Source of the DNA: Candidatus Rhodoferax bjergmarkensis
GTDB taxonomy: Bacteria > Pseudomonadota > Gammaproteobacteria > Burkholderiales > Burkholderiaceae_C
Length of the DNA: 64,000 nt
Assembly (NCBI GenBank): GCA_016708345.1
Contig: JADJFX010000003.1
Coordinates: 620,001-684,000 of the forward strand
Reading direction: 5' to 3'
The notes under the pieces were generated by a model that saw nothing but the letters and a program-made list of their open reading frames with translations, was not told the DNA's origin and ran no database searches. Positions 17,907 through 27,053 of the stretch are shown piece after piece. Both the position numbers and the translations under genes were made by a program. Position 1 is the stretch's first letter. Each line of letters opens with the position of its first letter.

Positions 17907-18977
17907 ATGACCGACCCCAATTTCCCCGAACTTTCACCTGAACAGTCGGGTGTGACCCCTGCCCAAGATATGACATCAAATCAGGCCTCTGCGCCCATCA
18001 ATAGTGCGCAAGGCGCTACTAAAAATATAGCAAATGGTGCGCAGGATGAAAATCTGGGCTGGGAACGCGCCACGCTGGAAAAGCTGGCTTTTGCGTCCCT
18101 GCATGAGCAACGCCTGGCCAGGCGCTGGCGAAATTTCGTGCGGCTGGCCTGGCTGGTGTTTCTGGCGTTGGTGGTCTGGATCGCCATGAGCAATGACGGT
18201 GCGCCCAAAGATGGCTCAACGCCGCATACGGCGGTGATTGAAATCAAGGGCGAAATTGCCTCCGGAGCAGATGCCAGCGCCGAGCTGATCGTGGCCGCCG
18301 CACGTGGTGCCTTTGAAGACGAAGGTGCCCAGGCGGTGGTGCTGGTGATCAATTCACCCGGTGGCAGCCCGGTGCAGGCAGGCATCATCAACGACGAACT
18401 CAGGCGCCTCAAAGCCAAGCACAAGAAGCCGCTGTATGCCGTGGTGGAAGAGTCCTGCGCTTCCGCTGCCTATTACATTGCAGTGGCGGCAGACCAGATA
18501 TTCGTCGACAAGGCCAGCATTGTGGGCAGCATCGGGGTGCTGATGGATGGTTATGGCTTTACCGGGCTGATGGACAAGTTGGGAGTTGAGCGCCGGCTCA
18601 TGACGGCTGGCGAGAACAAGGGCTTTCTGGACCCTTTCAGCCCACAAACGGAGAAACACAGAGCCTACGCGCAGACCATGCTGGATCAAATTCACAAGCA
18701 GTTCATCCAAGTGGTGAAAACCGGCCGCGGCAGTCGCTTGAAACAAACGCCAGAAACTTTCAGCGGGTTGTTCTGGAGTGGCCAGCAGGCGATTGAACTG
18801 GGCATGGCCGATCAATTGGGCAGTCTGGACTTTGTGGCGCGCGAAGTGGTCAAGGCGGAGGAAATCATTGACTACACCCGGCGTGAAAATGTTGCCGAGC
18901 GCTTGGCCAAGCGCTTTGGCGCTGCCATCGGGGCCGGGGCCGTGCAGGCGATCAAGTCCGCGCCAGCGCTGAGGTGA
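17907..18977 (+). CDS. sppA: S49 family signal peptide peptidase (SppA-like)
   Basis: 356 residues. An unusually long polar N-terminal tail precedes one membrane helix at about residues 78-94 (LAWLVFLALVVWIAM). The protease domain has SPGGSPVQAG, the nucleophile Ser in ESCASAAYYIA and the catalytic Lys in DKASIVGSIGV. It degrades cleaved signal peptides in the inner membrane. Residues about 21-42 of the tail are encoded by a copy of the dispersed repeat (17967-18031). It is last in the rluC-HAD-Rieske run. A 160-base G-rich gap follows with no gene. Confidence 0.92.
   Translation: MTDPNFPELSPEQSGVTPAQDMTSNQASAPINSAQGATKNIANGAQDENLGWERATLEKLAFASLHEQRLARRWRNFVRLAWLVFLALVVWIAMSNDGAPKDGSTPHTAVIEIKGEIASGADASAELIVAAARGAFEDEGAQAVVLVINSPGGSPVQAGIINDELRRLKAKHKKPLYAVVEESCASAAYYIAVAADQIFVDKASIVGSIGVLMDGYGFTGLMDKLGVERRLMTAGENKGFLDPFSPQTEKHRAYAQTMLDQIHKQFIQVVKTGRGSRLKQTPETFSGLFWSGQQAIELGMADQLGSLDFVAREVVKAEEIIDYTRRENVAERLAKRFGAAIGAGAVQAIKSAPALR
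17967..18031 (-). repeat. Dispersed palindromic repeat, copy 5 (inside S49 peptidase gene)
   Basis: On the plus strand a TGCGCCC...TGCGCAAGGC arm pair precedes the core GCTACTAAAAATATAGC (18015-18031). It is read in frame as part of the cytoplasmic tail. Confidence 0.8.
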
Positions 18978-19137
18978 TCCACTGAGGGATGCAGAAGGGA
19001 ACAAAATCCGGGGTTTGGGGGGGGCGGGGGGGGCGGGTTGTGCCGTCCCGGGCCGCCCGCTCGCAGCCGGCACTGCTCCCCCAGCACCCGCCCAAAAGCG
19101 GTACATTGGCTTCTTGCGCATCCCTTGGGGGCTTGAA

Positions 19138-19931
19138 TCAGCGGCCCAAGGCAAACACCGCCGGCGTTGTGTTGTCCAGTTTGGCGTTCTTGCGGCACCA
19201 GTTCTTCACGCTGTCACTCAAGCAGGCCGCGCTGGCCAGCGTCAGTCCGCTGCTGATGGCTAAACGTGTGCCGGGTTGCAGCGTTTGCAAGAGTGTTTGC
19301 AGCATGGCTGCGTTGCGGTAGGGCGTTTCGATGAACAGTTGGGTTTGCCCGGTTTTAAGCGACAGTGCTTCGAGTTCACGCACACGTTGGGCGCGCTGTG
19401 CACCGTCTTGAGGTAAATAGCCGACAAAGGCAAAACTTTGGCCGTTCAGGCCGCTGGCCGCCAGCGCCAGCAACAGCGAAACCGGGCCGCTCAAAGCAAT
19501 CACCTCCATCCCCAGGTCATGGGCTGCGCGCACCACGGAGGAGCCGGGGTCGGCCACGGCGGGCATGCCGGCTTCGCTCACCAGGCCCACATCGTGGCCT
19601 TGCAGCGCCGGTGCCAGCAGGGGGCGGGCGTCAAAACTGCCGCTGTGGTCGCCCTTTTTGTGTACTTCACGCGGCAACTCCTGAATGTGCAGGGTTTGCA
19701 GCGGATTGCTCAAGGAATAATTTCACCCACACGTTTCAAATAGGCGCGGGTTGACTTGGCGTTTTCGCAAACCCAATGCGCAAGTGTTGCGGCCACCTGC
19801 AGGGTGCCTTGGGGGATCGTGTCTTGCAGGGGTGACTGGCTGGTGCAGCCAAAATCAAGCGGTGCAGGAACCAGGTAAAGACGCCCTGGCGGTGTGGACT
19901 GGCTGCCGTGGGGTGGGGTTTTCATGGTCAT
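19138..19931 (-). pseudogene. Tetrapyrrole-methylase-type SAM methyltransferase (RsmI-like), one-base frameshift
   Basis: The first frame (ATG 19931, overlapping the maf stop as ATGA) encodes GRLYLVPAPLDFG and VCENAKSTRAYLKRVG, then stops at 19710-19712. The second frame (TTG 19713 to 19138) continues without loss: ELPREVHKKGDHSG, VSEAGMPAVADPG, ASGLNGQSFAFVGYLP and FIETPYRN. Together they make a full-length member of this RsmI-related family of about 260 residues. Adding one C to the CC read from 19714-19715 would restore the frame. The stop and start also overlap as TTGA, so translational coupling is a less likely alternative to mutation or sequence error. Confidence 0.8.
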
Positions 19932-20533
19932 AACACCCGGACACCCGCGGCCTGGATCATTCGGCAGGTGCGGATCAGCGGCAGGCCCACCAGCGCGGTG
20001 GGGTCATCGTTGTCAATCGATTCCAGCAGCGCAATGCCCAGACCTTCGCTTTTGGCGCTGCCCGCGCAGTCATAAGGCGTCTCCAACCGCAGGTAGGTAT
20101 CGATCTCTTCATCCGTGAGGGCGCGAAACTTGACTTTGACCTTTGCCAGATCCACTTGCGAAAAGCCGGATGCCAGACAAACCACCGCTACCGCTGTCTG
20201 AAACACCACGGTTTTCCCGCGCATGTGCTGCAACTGGGCCACTGCGCGGACGTGGTTGCCAGGTTTGCCCAAGGCCTGACCGTCCAGATCCGCCACCTGA
20301 TCCGAGCCAATCACCACGCAGGCGGGAAACTGGCTTGCGACCGCCTGCGCCTTGGCCAGGGCCAATCGGCAGGCCAACTGCTCGGGGGTCTCGCTCATGT
20401 TCGGTGTCTCGTCAACGTCGGGCGCTGCAACGTCGAAAGGAATGCGCAAGCGGGTGAGTAATTCGCGGCGATAGGGCGAAGTGGAGCCCAGGATCAGTTT
20501 GCGGGGGGTAGGGTGGGGCGTTGAATCAAGCAT
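19928..20533 (-). CDS. maf: Maf/YceF family nucleotide pyrophosphatase
   Basis: 201 residues with LILGSTSPYRRELL, the DVDET block, IGSDQVADLDG and GLPLIRTCRMI. By family it hydrolyses non-canonical nucleoside triphosphates (7-methyl-GTP for the YceF subgroup). It is divergent from yceD with 25 bases between start codons, the usual arrangement beside yceD-rpmF, which points to the YceF subgroup. Its stop overlaps the following methyltransferase start. Confidence 0.93.
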   Translation of the reverse strand: MLDSTPHPTPRKLILGSTSPYRRELLTRLRIPFDVAAPDVDETPNMSETPEQLACRLALAKAQAVASQFPACVVIGSDQVADLDGQALGKPGNHVRAVAQLQHMRGKTVVFQTAVAVVCLASGFSQVDLAKVKVKFRALTDEEIDTYLRLETPYDCAGSAKSEGLGIALLESIDNDDPTALVGLPLIRTCRMIQAAGVRVL

Positions 20534-20558
20534 GGCGTGATTCTCTTACACTGCGGGG

Positions 20559-21104
20559 ATGAAACAAGATTCGCTTCCACTGCATCTGGACGTCAAAACG
20601 TTTGCCCATTCCACCGGGGCCATGTCCGGCCATGATTTACTATCAAAATATGAGCGTATCATGGAGGATACACGAGGGCTAGGCGGCGAAAGGTCTCTCA
20701 ATTGGACAATCCGGGGGGAGTTGCGGGTTGGCCCTGACGGTGACGAGCAAGCTTGGCTGCACCTCGCGGTGCAGGCTTTGGTACCACTGATCTGCCAGCG
20801 CTGCTTGGGGCCGGCTGACATGGAGGTGGTGGTGGACCGGGCTTTCCGGTTTGTTGACAGCGAGGCTTTGGCCGAGGTGCAGGACGAAGAGGCCGAGGAA
20901 GATGTGTTGGCACTCAGCCGCGAATTTAACCTGCGGGAGCTGATCGAAGACGAGCTGCTGATGGCCTTGCCGCTGGTGCCCCGGCATGAGACCTGTCCGG
21001 TGGCGGTCAAACTGGCGGTGACCGACCCTGATTTTGAAGCGGCGCTGGCAGAAAAAACCAATCCGTTTGCGGTGCTGGCCAAGCTGCGGGACACAAAAAG
21101 CTGA
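20559..21104 (+). CDS. yceD: YceD (DUF177) large-subunit rRNA accumulation protein
   Basis: 181 residues. The DUF177 features are the pair of cysteines in LICQRCLGP and C-terminal DDELLMALPLVPRHETCP with a further Cys. Known in E. coli and plants to support 23S rRNA levels. It stands immediately upstream of rpmF, the standard partner. Transcription probably continues into rpmF. Confidence 0.9.
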   Translation: MKQDSLPLHLDVKTFAHSTGAMSGHDLLSKYERIMEDTRGLGGERSLNWTIRGELRVGPDGDEQAWLHLAVQALVPLICQRCLGPADMEVVVDRAFRFVDSEALAEVQDEEAEEDVLALSREFNLRELIEDELLMALPLVPRHETCPVAVKLAVTDPDFEAALAEKTNPFAVLAKLRDTKS

Positions 21105-21218
21105 CCCATGTGGCAAGTTGCGTTATAATTTGAGGCTTCGCGCGGATTGATAAGTCGCGTATTTACACAAACCCTGCGGTGTTGCAGTTTTTGCAGTACC
21201 TATGTTTAGGAGCCGATC

Positions 21219-21401
21219 ATGGCCGTCCAACAGAATAAAAAGTCACCTTCCAAGCGCGGTATGCACCGGTCGCACAATGCTCTGGTCGTTCCAGGCATCG
21301 CCGTGGAGTCCACCACCGGTGAGACCCACTTGCGTCACCACATCAGCCCCAACGGTTTCTACCGTGGTCGTCAGGTGCTCAAGACCAAGTCCGAAGCCTG
21401 A
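21219..21401 (+). CDS. rpmF: 50S ribosomal protein L32
   Basis: 60 residues with the basic N-terminus AVQQNKKSPSKRGMHRSH and the L32 core HLRHHISPNGFYRGRQV. It lacks the paired zinc cysteines seen in some L32 forms, so it is the zinc-independent type. TTAGGAG precedes the ATG. It belongs to the yceD-rpmF-plsX-fab cluster linking ribosome and lipid synthesis. Confidence 0.97.
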   Translation: MAVQQNKKSPSKRGMHRSHNALVVPGIAVESTTGETHLRHHISPNGFYRGRQVLKTKSEA

Positions 21402-21419
21402 TCGCGCTTATCAATCCAA

Positions 21420-21460
21420 GGCCCGATGCTACATTTTTGTAGCATCGGGCCTTTGTTTTT
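21420..21460 (+). terminator. Strong hairpin between rpmF and plsX
   Basis: A thirteen-base stem (GGCCCGATGCTAC at 21420-21432 paired with GTAGCATCGGGCC at 21439-21451) is followed by TTTGTTTTT. It should partly or fully separate rpmF from the fab genes. Confidence 0.88.
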
Positions 21461-21506
21461 ATATTCTTGGTATTTGTCTGCCAAAGTCTGTTTGCATTAG
21501 TTTCTC

Positions 21507-22556
21507 ATGATCACTATCGCTGTTGACTGCATGGGAGGCGATCATGGCCCTCATGTCACACTGCCCGCCTGCCGCAATTTTCTGGATCGTTGCCCCGACG
21601 CTGCTTTGTTGTTGGTTGGTCTGCCCGAAAGTTTGAAAGAATTTTCCCATCCCCGTGCCAAAACCATTTTGGCCAGTGAGGTGGTTGGCATGGATGACCC
21701 GCTTGAAGTGGCCCTTCGGCGCAAAAAAGACTCGTCCATGCGGGTGGCTATCCAGCAAGTCAAGGACGGCGCTGCCCAAGCAGCGGTATCGGCTGGCAAC
21801 ACGGCGGCATTGATGGCGATCTCACGCTATCTTCTCAAAACCATGGACGGCATTGATCGCCCCGCCATTGCCGGACAAATTCCCAATGCCAAGGGTGAGG
21901 CGACCACCGTGCTGGACATGGGGGCCAATGTGGACTGCACGGCCGAGCATTTGCTCCAGTTTGCCGTGATGGGGTCGGCCCTGGTGTCGGTCTTGAGCGG
22001 CGTTGACAATCCCACCGTCGGTTTGCTCAATATTGGCGAAGAAGCCATTAAAGGCAACGAAGTGATCAAAAAAGCAGGCGAACTGTTTCGATCTGCCTCA
22101 CAAGCGGGTGACTTCAATTTCTACGGCAATGTCGAGGGCAACGACATTTTCAAGGGAACCGCTGACATCGTGGTGTGCGATGGCTTTGTGGGCAATGTGG
22201 CGTTGAAAGCCAGCGAAGGCTTGGCGACCATGATTGTTGATTTTCTCAAGATGGAGTTTTCTCGCAGCATCTTTACCAAAATGGCAGCCATTTTTGCCTA
22301 TCCGATCATATCGGCGCTCAAAAAGCGCATGGACCACCGCCGCTACAACGGGGGTGCCTTGCTGGGGCTGCGTGGTCTGGTGTTCAAAAGCCATGGCTCA
22401 GCGGATCAACTGGCCTTTGAGTACGCTTTGAAGCGGGCGTATGATGCAGCCCGCAACAACTTACTCGACCGTGTTCAAGTTCGGATTGCTCATGCCGCGC
22501 CGCTGCTGATCGGTACCGAGCCACTCGTAACGTCAGATGCGGGCGTGACAGCCTGA
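21507..22556 (+). CDS. plsX: Phosphate acyltransferase PlsX
   Basis: 349 residues starting MITIAVDCMGGDHGPHVTLPA, the hallmark of PlsX. Further blocks are VSAGNTAALMAISRY, VLDMGANVDC and DGFVGNVALKASEG. It makes acyl-phosphate from acyl-ACP for phospholipid synthesis at the membrane surface. It is followed three bases later by fabH. Confidence 0.97.
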   Translation: MITIAVDCMGGDHGPHVTLPACRNFLDRCPDAALLLVGLPESLKEFSHPRAKTILASEVVGMDDPLEVALRRKKDSSMRVAIQQVKDGAAQAAVSAGNTAALMAISRYLLKTMDGIDRPAIAGQIPNAKGEATTVLDMGANVDCTAEHLLQFAVMGSALVSVLSGVDNPTVGLLNIGEEAIKGNEVIKKAGELFRSASQAGDFNFYGNVEGNDIFKGTADIVVCDGFVGNVALKASEGLATMIVDFLKMEFSRSIFTKMAAIFAYPIISALKKRMDHRRYNGGALLGLRGLVFKSHGSADQLAFEYALKRAYDAARNNLLDRVQVRIAHAAPLLIGTEPLVTSDAGVTA

Positions 22557-22559
22557 TTC

Positions 22560-23537
22560 ATGAAACCTTTTTCGCGCATCACGGGCACAGGCAGCTACCT
22601 GCCGCCCCGGCGGCTGACCAATGCCGATTTGGCCGCAGAGTTGGCCGCCAACGGTGTTATGACCTCCGATGACTGGATTGTGGAACGCACCGGCATTCGG
22701 GCCCGCCATTTTGCAGCACCCGGTGTTTTTTGCAGTGATTTAGGTCTTGAGGCAGCCAAATTGGCACTGCTGGCGGCCAATGTGCGGGCCCAGGATATTG
22801 ATCTGATCATTGTTGCAACTTCCACGCCGGACATGGTTTTCCCTTCAACCGCCTGCATTTTGCAGAACAAGTTGGGTGTGGCGGGCTGTGCCGCATTTGA
22901 CGTGCAGGCGGTGTGCAGTGGTTTTGTCTATGCCTTGACGATCGCGGATGCCATGATCAAAACTGGCGCGGCGAGCAAAGCCTTGGTAGTGGGGGCCGAA
23001 GTTTTTTCGCGCCTGCTTGATTTCAAGGACCGTACCACCTGTGTGCTGTTTGGCGATGGCGCTGGTGCGGTGGTGCTGGAAGCGTCCGATACGCCCGGCA
23101 TTCTGGCCAGCGATTTGCATGCAGACGGTAAACATGTGGGCATTTTGTGCGTGCCGGGGCATGTTTCGGGCGGTAACGTGCTGGGTGACCCGCTGCTCAA
23201 AATGGACGGTCAAGCCGTGTTTAAGCTGGCAGTGGGTGTGCTCGACGAAGCGGCGCGGGCGGTCCTGGCCAAGGCAGGCAAAAAGGCGTCTGACATTGAC
23301 TGGCTGATTCCGCACCAGGCCAACATCCGCATCATGCAAAGCACCGCCAAAAAGCTCAAACTGCCGATGGGAAAAGTCATTGTGACGGTCGATCAGCATG
23401 GCAATACGTCGGCTGCTTCGATTGGCTTGGCGCTGGATGCGGGTGTGCGCAGTGGCAAAATCAAGGCTGGAGATTTGCTGCTGCTCGAAGGCGTTGGCGG
23501 TGGTTTCACCTGGGGTGCTGTGCTATTGAATTTATAG
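22560..23537 (+). CDS. fabH: Beta-ketoacyl-ACP synthase III
   Basis: 325 residues. The catalytic triad is Cys119 in VQAVCSGFVYAL, His in IPHQANIRIM and Asn in GNTSAASIG. It condenses acetyl-CoA with malonyl-ACP to start fatty acid synthesis. The last codons and the TAG stop lie inside the core of a dispersed repeat copy (23522-23538), so the C-terminus ...AVLLNL was set by the repeat. Confidence 0.97.
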   Translation: MKPFSRITGTGSYLPPRRLTNADLAAELAANGVMTSDDWIVERTGIRARHFAAPGVFCSDLGLEAAKLALLAANVRAQDIDLIIVATSTPDMVFPSTACILQNKLGVAGCAAFDVQAVCSGFVYALTIADAMIKTGAASKALVVGAEVFSRLLDFKDRTTCVLFGDGAGAVVLEASDTPGILASDLHADGKHVGILCVPGHVSGGNVLGDPLLKMDGQAVFKLAVGVLDEAARAVLAKAGKKASDIDWLIPHQANIRIMQSTAKKLKLPMGKVIVTVDQHGNTSAASIGLALDAGVRSGKIKAGDLLLLEGVGGGFTWGAVLLNL

Positions 23538-23584
23538 CTGCTTGCGCACTATTCTCGGGCGGTAAGGCCATATTTTATTAAAAA
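23522..23584 (+). repeat. Dispersed palindromic repeat, copy 6 (fabH end and fabH-fabD gap)
   Basis: The core GCTATTGAATTTATAGC is followed by TGCTTGCGCAC, TATTCTCGGGC and an AT-rich tail ending TATTTTATTAAAA. It supplies the fabH stop codon. Confidence 0.88.
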
Positions 23585-23611
23585 TTGTTCCATGAGATGG
23601 ATACCAAAAAA

Positions 23612-24577
23612 ATGAAACCTTTTGCTTTTGTTTTCCCCGGTCAGGGTTCACAGTCGGTCGGCATGCTCGATGCTTGGGGCGACCATCCGGTGGTGCGGGA
23701 GACGCTCAAGGAGGCCTCGGACGCCTTGGGTGAAGATGTGGCCAAGCTCATCAAAGACGGACCCAAAGAGACCTTGGCCCTGACCACCAACACCCAGCCC
23801 GTGATGCTGGTAGCCGGCGTAGCCGCCTACCGGGTCTGGATGGCTGAAACCAGTGTCAGCCCACAGGTGGTGGCTGGCCATTCGCTGGGCGAGTACTCTG
23901 CCTTGGTGGCGGCCGGCGTGCTGACGCTGGCGCAGGCAGCCCCCTTGGTGCGCTTCAGGGCCCAGGCGATGCAGGACGCGGTGCCGGTCGGCGCTGGAGC
24001 CATGGCCGCGATATTAGGCATGGATGCTTCAAAAATAATAGCTGGTTGCGCAGAAGTGACGTGCGGATTTGGCCAAAACAGCACTGAAGTGGTGGAGGCC
24101 GTCAATTTCAATGATCCGGCACAAACCGTCATCGCGGGCAGCAAGGCGGCGGTGGAGAAAGCCTGTGAGTTTCTCAAGGCCCAGGGTGCCAAGCGTGCTT
24201 TGCCGCTGCCTGTGTCCGCGCCATTTCACTCCAGTTTGATGAAACCGGCCGCTGACCGGCTGCGTGAGAAACTCGGCAACACCGAATTTTCGTCGCCCCA
24301 AATCACCCTGATCAACAACGTCGATGTGGCGGTCGAGGTGGATGCCGATCGCATCCGCGATGCCTTGTACCGCCAGGCTTTTGGCCCCGTGCGTTGGGTG
24401 GAGTGCGTGCAGGCGATCAAGGCGCGCGGCTTGAATACATTGGTGGAATGTGGGCCGGGCAAGGTGTTGGCAGGTCTGGTCAAGCGCATTGACGCAGAAA
24501 TGAACGGTATCGCCGTGTGGGACCCGGCCAGTCTGGCCGACGCAAAAACACAACTTACAGGGGCATCGCATGAATGA
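23612..24577 (+). CDS. fabD: Malonyl-CoA:ACP transacylase
   Basis: 321 residues from MKPFAFVFPGQGSQSVGM. The Ser nucleophile lies in AGHSLGEYSALVAAG and the catalytic His in VSAPFHSSLMKPA. Upstream in-frame starts exist at 23597 (ATG) and 23585 (TTG), but the fold begins at KPFAFVFPGQ. A loop between ILGMDA and VVEAVNFND is lengthened by about 8 residues relative to related FabD proteins. It is encoded by a copy of the dispersed repeat (24026-24080: ASKIIAGCAEVTCGFGQ). It overlaps fabG by 8 bases. Confidence 0.95.
   Translation: MKPFAFVFPGQGSQSVGMLDAWGDHPVVRETLKEASDALGEDVAKLIKDGPKETLALTTNTQPVMLVAGVAAYRVWMAETSVSPQVVAGHSLGEYSALVAAGVLTLAQAAPLVRFRAQAMQDAVPVGAGAMAAILGMDASKIIAGCAEVTCGFGQNSTEVVEAVNFNDPAQTVIAGSKAAVEKACEFLKAQGAKRALPLPVSAPFHSSLMKPAADRLREKLGNTEFSSPQITLINNVDVAVEVDADRIRDALYRQAFGPVRWVECVQAIKARGLNTLVECGPGKVLAGLVKRIDAEMNGIAVWDPASLADAKTQLTGASHE
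24026..24080 (+). repeat. Dispersed palindromic repeat, copy 7 (inside fabD)
   Basis: The core GCTTCAAAAATAATAGC is followed by TGGTTGCGCA, GAAGTGA, CGTGCGGATTTGG. It is open in the fabD frame. Confidence 0.78.
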
Positions 24578-25322
24578 GGTGAAATTTGCCGGACAGGTCG
24601 CACTGGTGACTGGTGCGTCGCGCGGTATTGGTGCGGCAATTGCCCTTGAGTTGGCAAAGCAGGGATTGAAGGTGATTGGCACAGCCACCACCGAAGAGGG
24701 GGCGCTTCGAATTGGACAAACCCTGTCCGAGTTTGCCGGTTGCAGTGGCCGAACATTGAACGTGAACGACGCCCAAGCTGGTCAGGCTATGGTGGATGAG
24801 ATTGTCAAAGAGCATTCTGGTCTTCATGTGTTGGTTAACAACGCAGGCATTACTCGCGACAACCTGGCCATGCGGATGAAAGACGATGAGTGGGATGCCG
24901 TGCTGGACACCAATCTCAAGGCGGTTTTTCGCATGAGCCGCGCGGTGATGCGCACCATGATGAAGCAGCGCCATGGACGCATCATCAACATTACATCGGT
25001 AGTGGGGGCTTCGGGCAATCCCGGTCAGGCCAACTACGCTGCAGCCAAAGCGGGCGTGGCGGGCATGACGCGCGCCCTGGCGCGTGAACTGGGCTCGCGC
25101 AACATCACCGTCAATTGCGTAGCACCTGGTTTTATTGAAACCGACATGACGGCGAACTTGCCGCAAGATCAACATAAAGCCTTGCTCAGTCAAATTCCGC
25201 TGGGTCAGTTGGGCAAGCCCTCTGACATTGCCCATGCGGTAGCCTATCTGGCTTCGCCACAGGCCGCCTATGTGACGGGGCAGGAGTTGCACGTCAATGG
25301 CGGCATGTTCATGTCATCCTGA
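24570..25322 (+). CDS. fabG: 3-oxoacyl-ACP reductase
   Basis: 250-residue short-chain dehydrogenase. The cofactor motif is GASRGIG, followed by NNAGITRDNLAMRM. The catalytic Ser is in ITSVVGASGN and Tyr-x3-Lys in YAAAKAG. It ends HVNGGMFMSS. It reduces beta-ketoacyl-ACP with NADPH in the elongation cycle. It starts inside the end of fabD and lies 99 bases before acpP. Confidence 0.97.
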   Translation: MNEVKFAGQVALVTGASRGIGAAIALELAKQGLKVIGTATTEEGALRIGQTLSEFAGCSGRTLNVNDAQAGQAMVDEIVKEHSGLHVLVNNAGITRDNLAMRMKDDEWDAVLDTNLKAVFRMSRAVMRTMMKQRHGRIINITSVVGASGNPGQANYAAAKAGVAGMTRALARELGSRNITVNCVAPGFIETDMTANLPQDQHKALLSQIPLGQLGKPSDIAHAVAYLASPQAAYVTGQELHVNGGMFMSS

Positions 25323-25421
25323 TGAAAATAGACCGATTAGTCCGTTCGGCTGCCGTATTGGGGAATGCAACTCAAGCCCGGCTAAAATCACGGATTCATT
25401 TACAACCCTCTGAGGGAACCC

Positions 25422-25661
25422 ATGAGCGATATCGAAGCACGCGTTAAAAAAATCATTGCCGAACAACTTGGCGTTGAAGAGTCCCAAGTTACCAGCGAAA
25501 AAGCCTTTGTGGCTGATTTGGGCGCAGACTCGCTTGACACTGTCGAGCTGGTGATGGCACTGGAAGATGAGTTTGGCATCGAAATTCCGGATGAAGACGC
25601 CGAAAAAATCACAACCGTGCAAAACGCGATCGACTACGCCAATACGCACAAGAAAGCGTAA
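25422..25661 (+). CDS. acpP: Acyl carrier protein
   Basis: 79-residue acidic protein with the phosphopantetheine attachment Ser37 in LGADSLDTVELVMALE. It carries growing acyl chains in the cytoplasm. GAGGGA lies upstream of the ATG. It stands between fabG and fabF as usual. A hairpin follows. Confidence 0.98.
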   Translation: MSDIEARVKKIIAEQLGVEESQVTSEKAFVADLGADSLDTVELVMALEDEFGIEIPDEDAEKITTVQNAIDYANTHKKA

Positions 25662-25704
25662 GTTCAGGTGTGCTTGTGATGTTTTAGGCGTTCAAGCACT
25701 TTTT

Positions 25705-25729
25705 ATGCCGCCCTGGGCGGCATTCTTTT
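25705..25729 (+). terminator. Weak terminator or attenuator after acpP
   Basis: ATGCCGCC / GGCGGCAT stem with a CTG loop, then TCTTTT. It probably raises acpP output relative to fabF. Confidence 0.65.
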
Positions 25730-25748
25730 GATTAACTACTGATCACAA

Positions 25749-27002
25749 ATGTCTATGACCCGTCGTCGTGTTGTCGTAACAGGATTAGGTTGTGTCAGTC
25801 CCGTGGGAAACACGGTGGCTGATGCTTGGGCCAATTTGATCGCCGGTAAATCAGGCATTGGTTTGATCACCAAATTTGACGCATCAAGTTTCAATTGCAA
25901 GATTGCAGGTGAAGTCAAAGGGTTTGATGTGGAGTCCTACATGAGCGCCAAAGAGGCGCGCACGATGGACACCTTTGTCCACTACGGCATTGCAGCAGCC
26001 AGTCAGGCCATTGCCGACGCCAAACTTGCCACCGGTGATGCGCTGGGTGAAGAGTTGGCCAACCGCATAGGTTGTTTGATCGGCTCGGGCATTGGCGGCT
26101 TGCCGATGATTGAAGACATGCACGCTGAGTTACTTAACCGCGGGGCGCGTCGAATTTCTCCATTTTTTGTTCCGGCCACCATCATCAACATGGTTGCGGG
26201 CCAGGTGGCGATTCGGTTTGGCTTCAAAGGCCCCAATTTGGCCATCGTGTCGGCCTGCACTTCGGGACTGCACTGCATTGGGCAGGCCGGACGCATGATT
26301 GAATACGGCGATGCGGATGTGATGCTCGCTGGCGGTGCCGAGGCCACGGTGTGCCCGCTGGGCATTGGCGGTTTTGCCGCCATGCGTGCGCTGTCCACCC
26401 GCAATGAAGACCCTGCCAGCGCCTCGCGTCCTTGGGACAAAGACCGCGATGGCTTTGTATTGGGCGAAGGTGCCGGTGTGCTGGTGCTGGAAGAGTACGA
26501 GCACGCCAAGGCACGCGGGGCCACCATTTACGCCGAGCTGGCCGGGTTTGGCATGAGTGCTGACGCGGGCCACATGACAGCCCCCAATATGGATGGCCCA
26601 CGGCGTGCCATGGTGGGCGCGATGCGCAACGCCGGCGTCAATGCGGATCAGGTGAATTACTTGAACGCGCACGGAACTTCCACGCCCTTAGGTGATTTGA
26701 ACGAAACCAATGCCATCAAGGCAGCTTTGGGCGAGCATGCCAAAAAAGTGGTGGTCAACTCCACCAAGTCCATGACCGGGCACTTGCTCGGCGGTGCGGG
26801 TGGTGTTGAATCCGTGTTCACGGTGCTGGCGCTTCACCATCAAAAGAGTCCACCGACCATGAATATTTTTAGTCAGGATCCCGAGTGCGATTTGGACTAC
26901 TGTGCCAATACCGCACGCGATGTGAAAATTGACGTGGCCCTTAAAAACAACTTTGGTTTTGGCGGCACCAACGGCTCCTTGGTTTTCAAGCGCGCGCCGT
27001 GA
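25749..27002 (+). CDS. fabF: Beta-ketoacyl-ACP synthase II
   Basis: 417 residues. Active-site Cys is in VSACTSGLHCIG, with His in LNAHGTSTPLGD and His in SMTGHLLGGAGGVE. It elongates acyl-ACP. The start is MSMTRRRVVVTGLG. In many Burkholderiales rpoE and its regulators lie a little downstream. They are absent here. Confidence 0.97.
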   Translation: MSMTRRRVVVTGLGCVSPVGNTVADAWANLIAGKSGIGLITKFDASSFNCKIAGEVKGFDVESYMSAKEARTMDTFVHYGIAAASQAIADAKLATGDALGEELANRIGCLIGSGIGGLPMIEDMHAELLNRGARRISPFFVPATIINMVAGQVAIRFGFKGPNLAIVSACTSGLHCIGQAGRMIEYGDADVMLAGGAEATVCPLGIGGFAAMRALSTRNEDPASASRPWDKDRDGFVLGEGAGVLVLEEYEHAKARGATIYAELAGFGMSADAGHMTAPNMDGPRRAMVGAMRNAGVNADQVNYLNAHGTSTPLGDLNETNAIKAALGEHAKKVVVNSTKSMTGHLLGGAGGVESVFTVLALHHQKSPPTMNIFSQDPECDLDYCANTARDVKIDVALKNNFGFGGTNGSLVFKRAP

Positions 27003-27053
27003 GCATCTTCGTCAGGTTTTAATTCTTCCCACCATCATCGGATTGCGGTCAGT

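Noticed and set aside
18978..19137. G-rich stretch after the S49 gene as a gene or functional RNA
   Set aside because: Runs of G with no open frame or clear structure; at most a convergent terminator region.
20639..20655. ACTATCAAAATATGAGC in yceD as a twelfth repeat core
   Set aside because: The core is similar but the TGCGCA arms are absent on both sides, so it may be chance.
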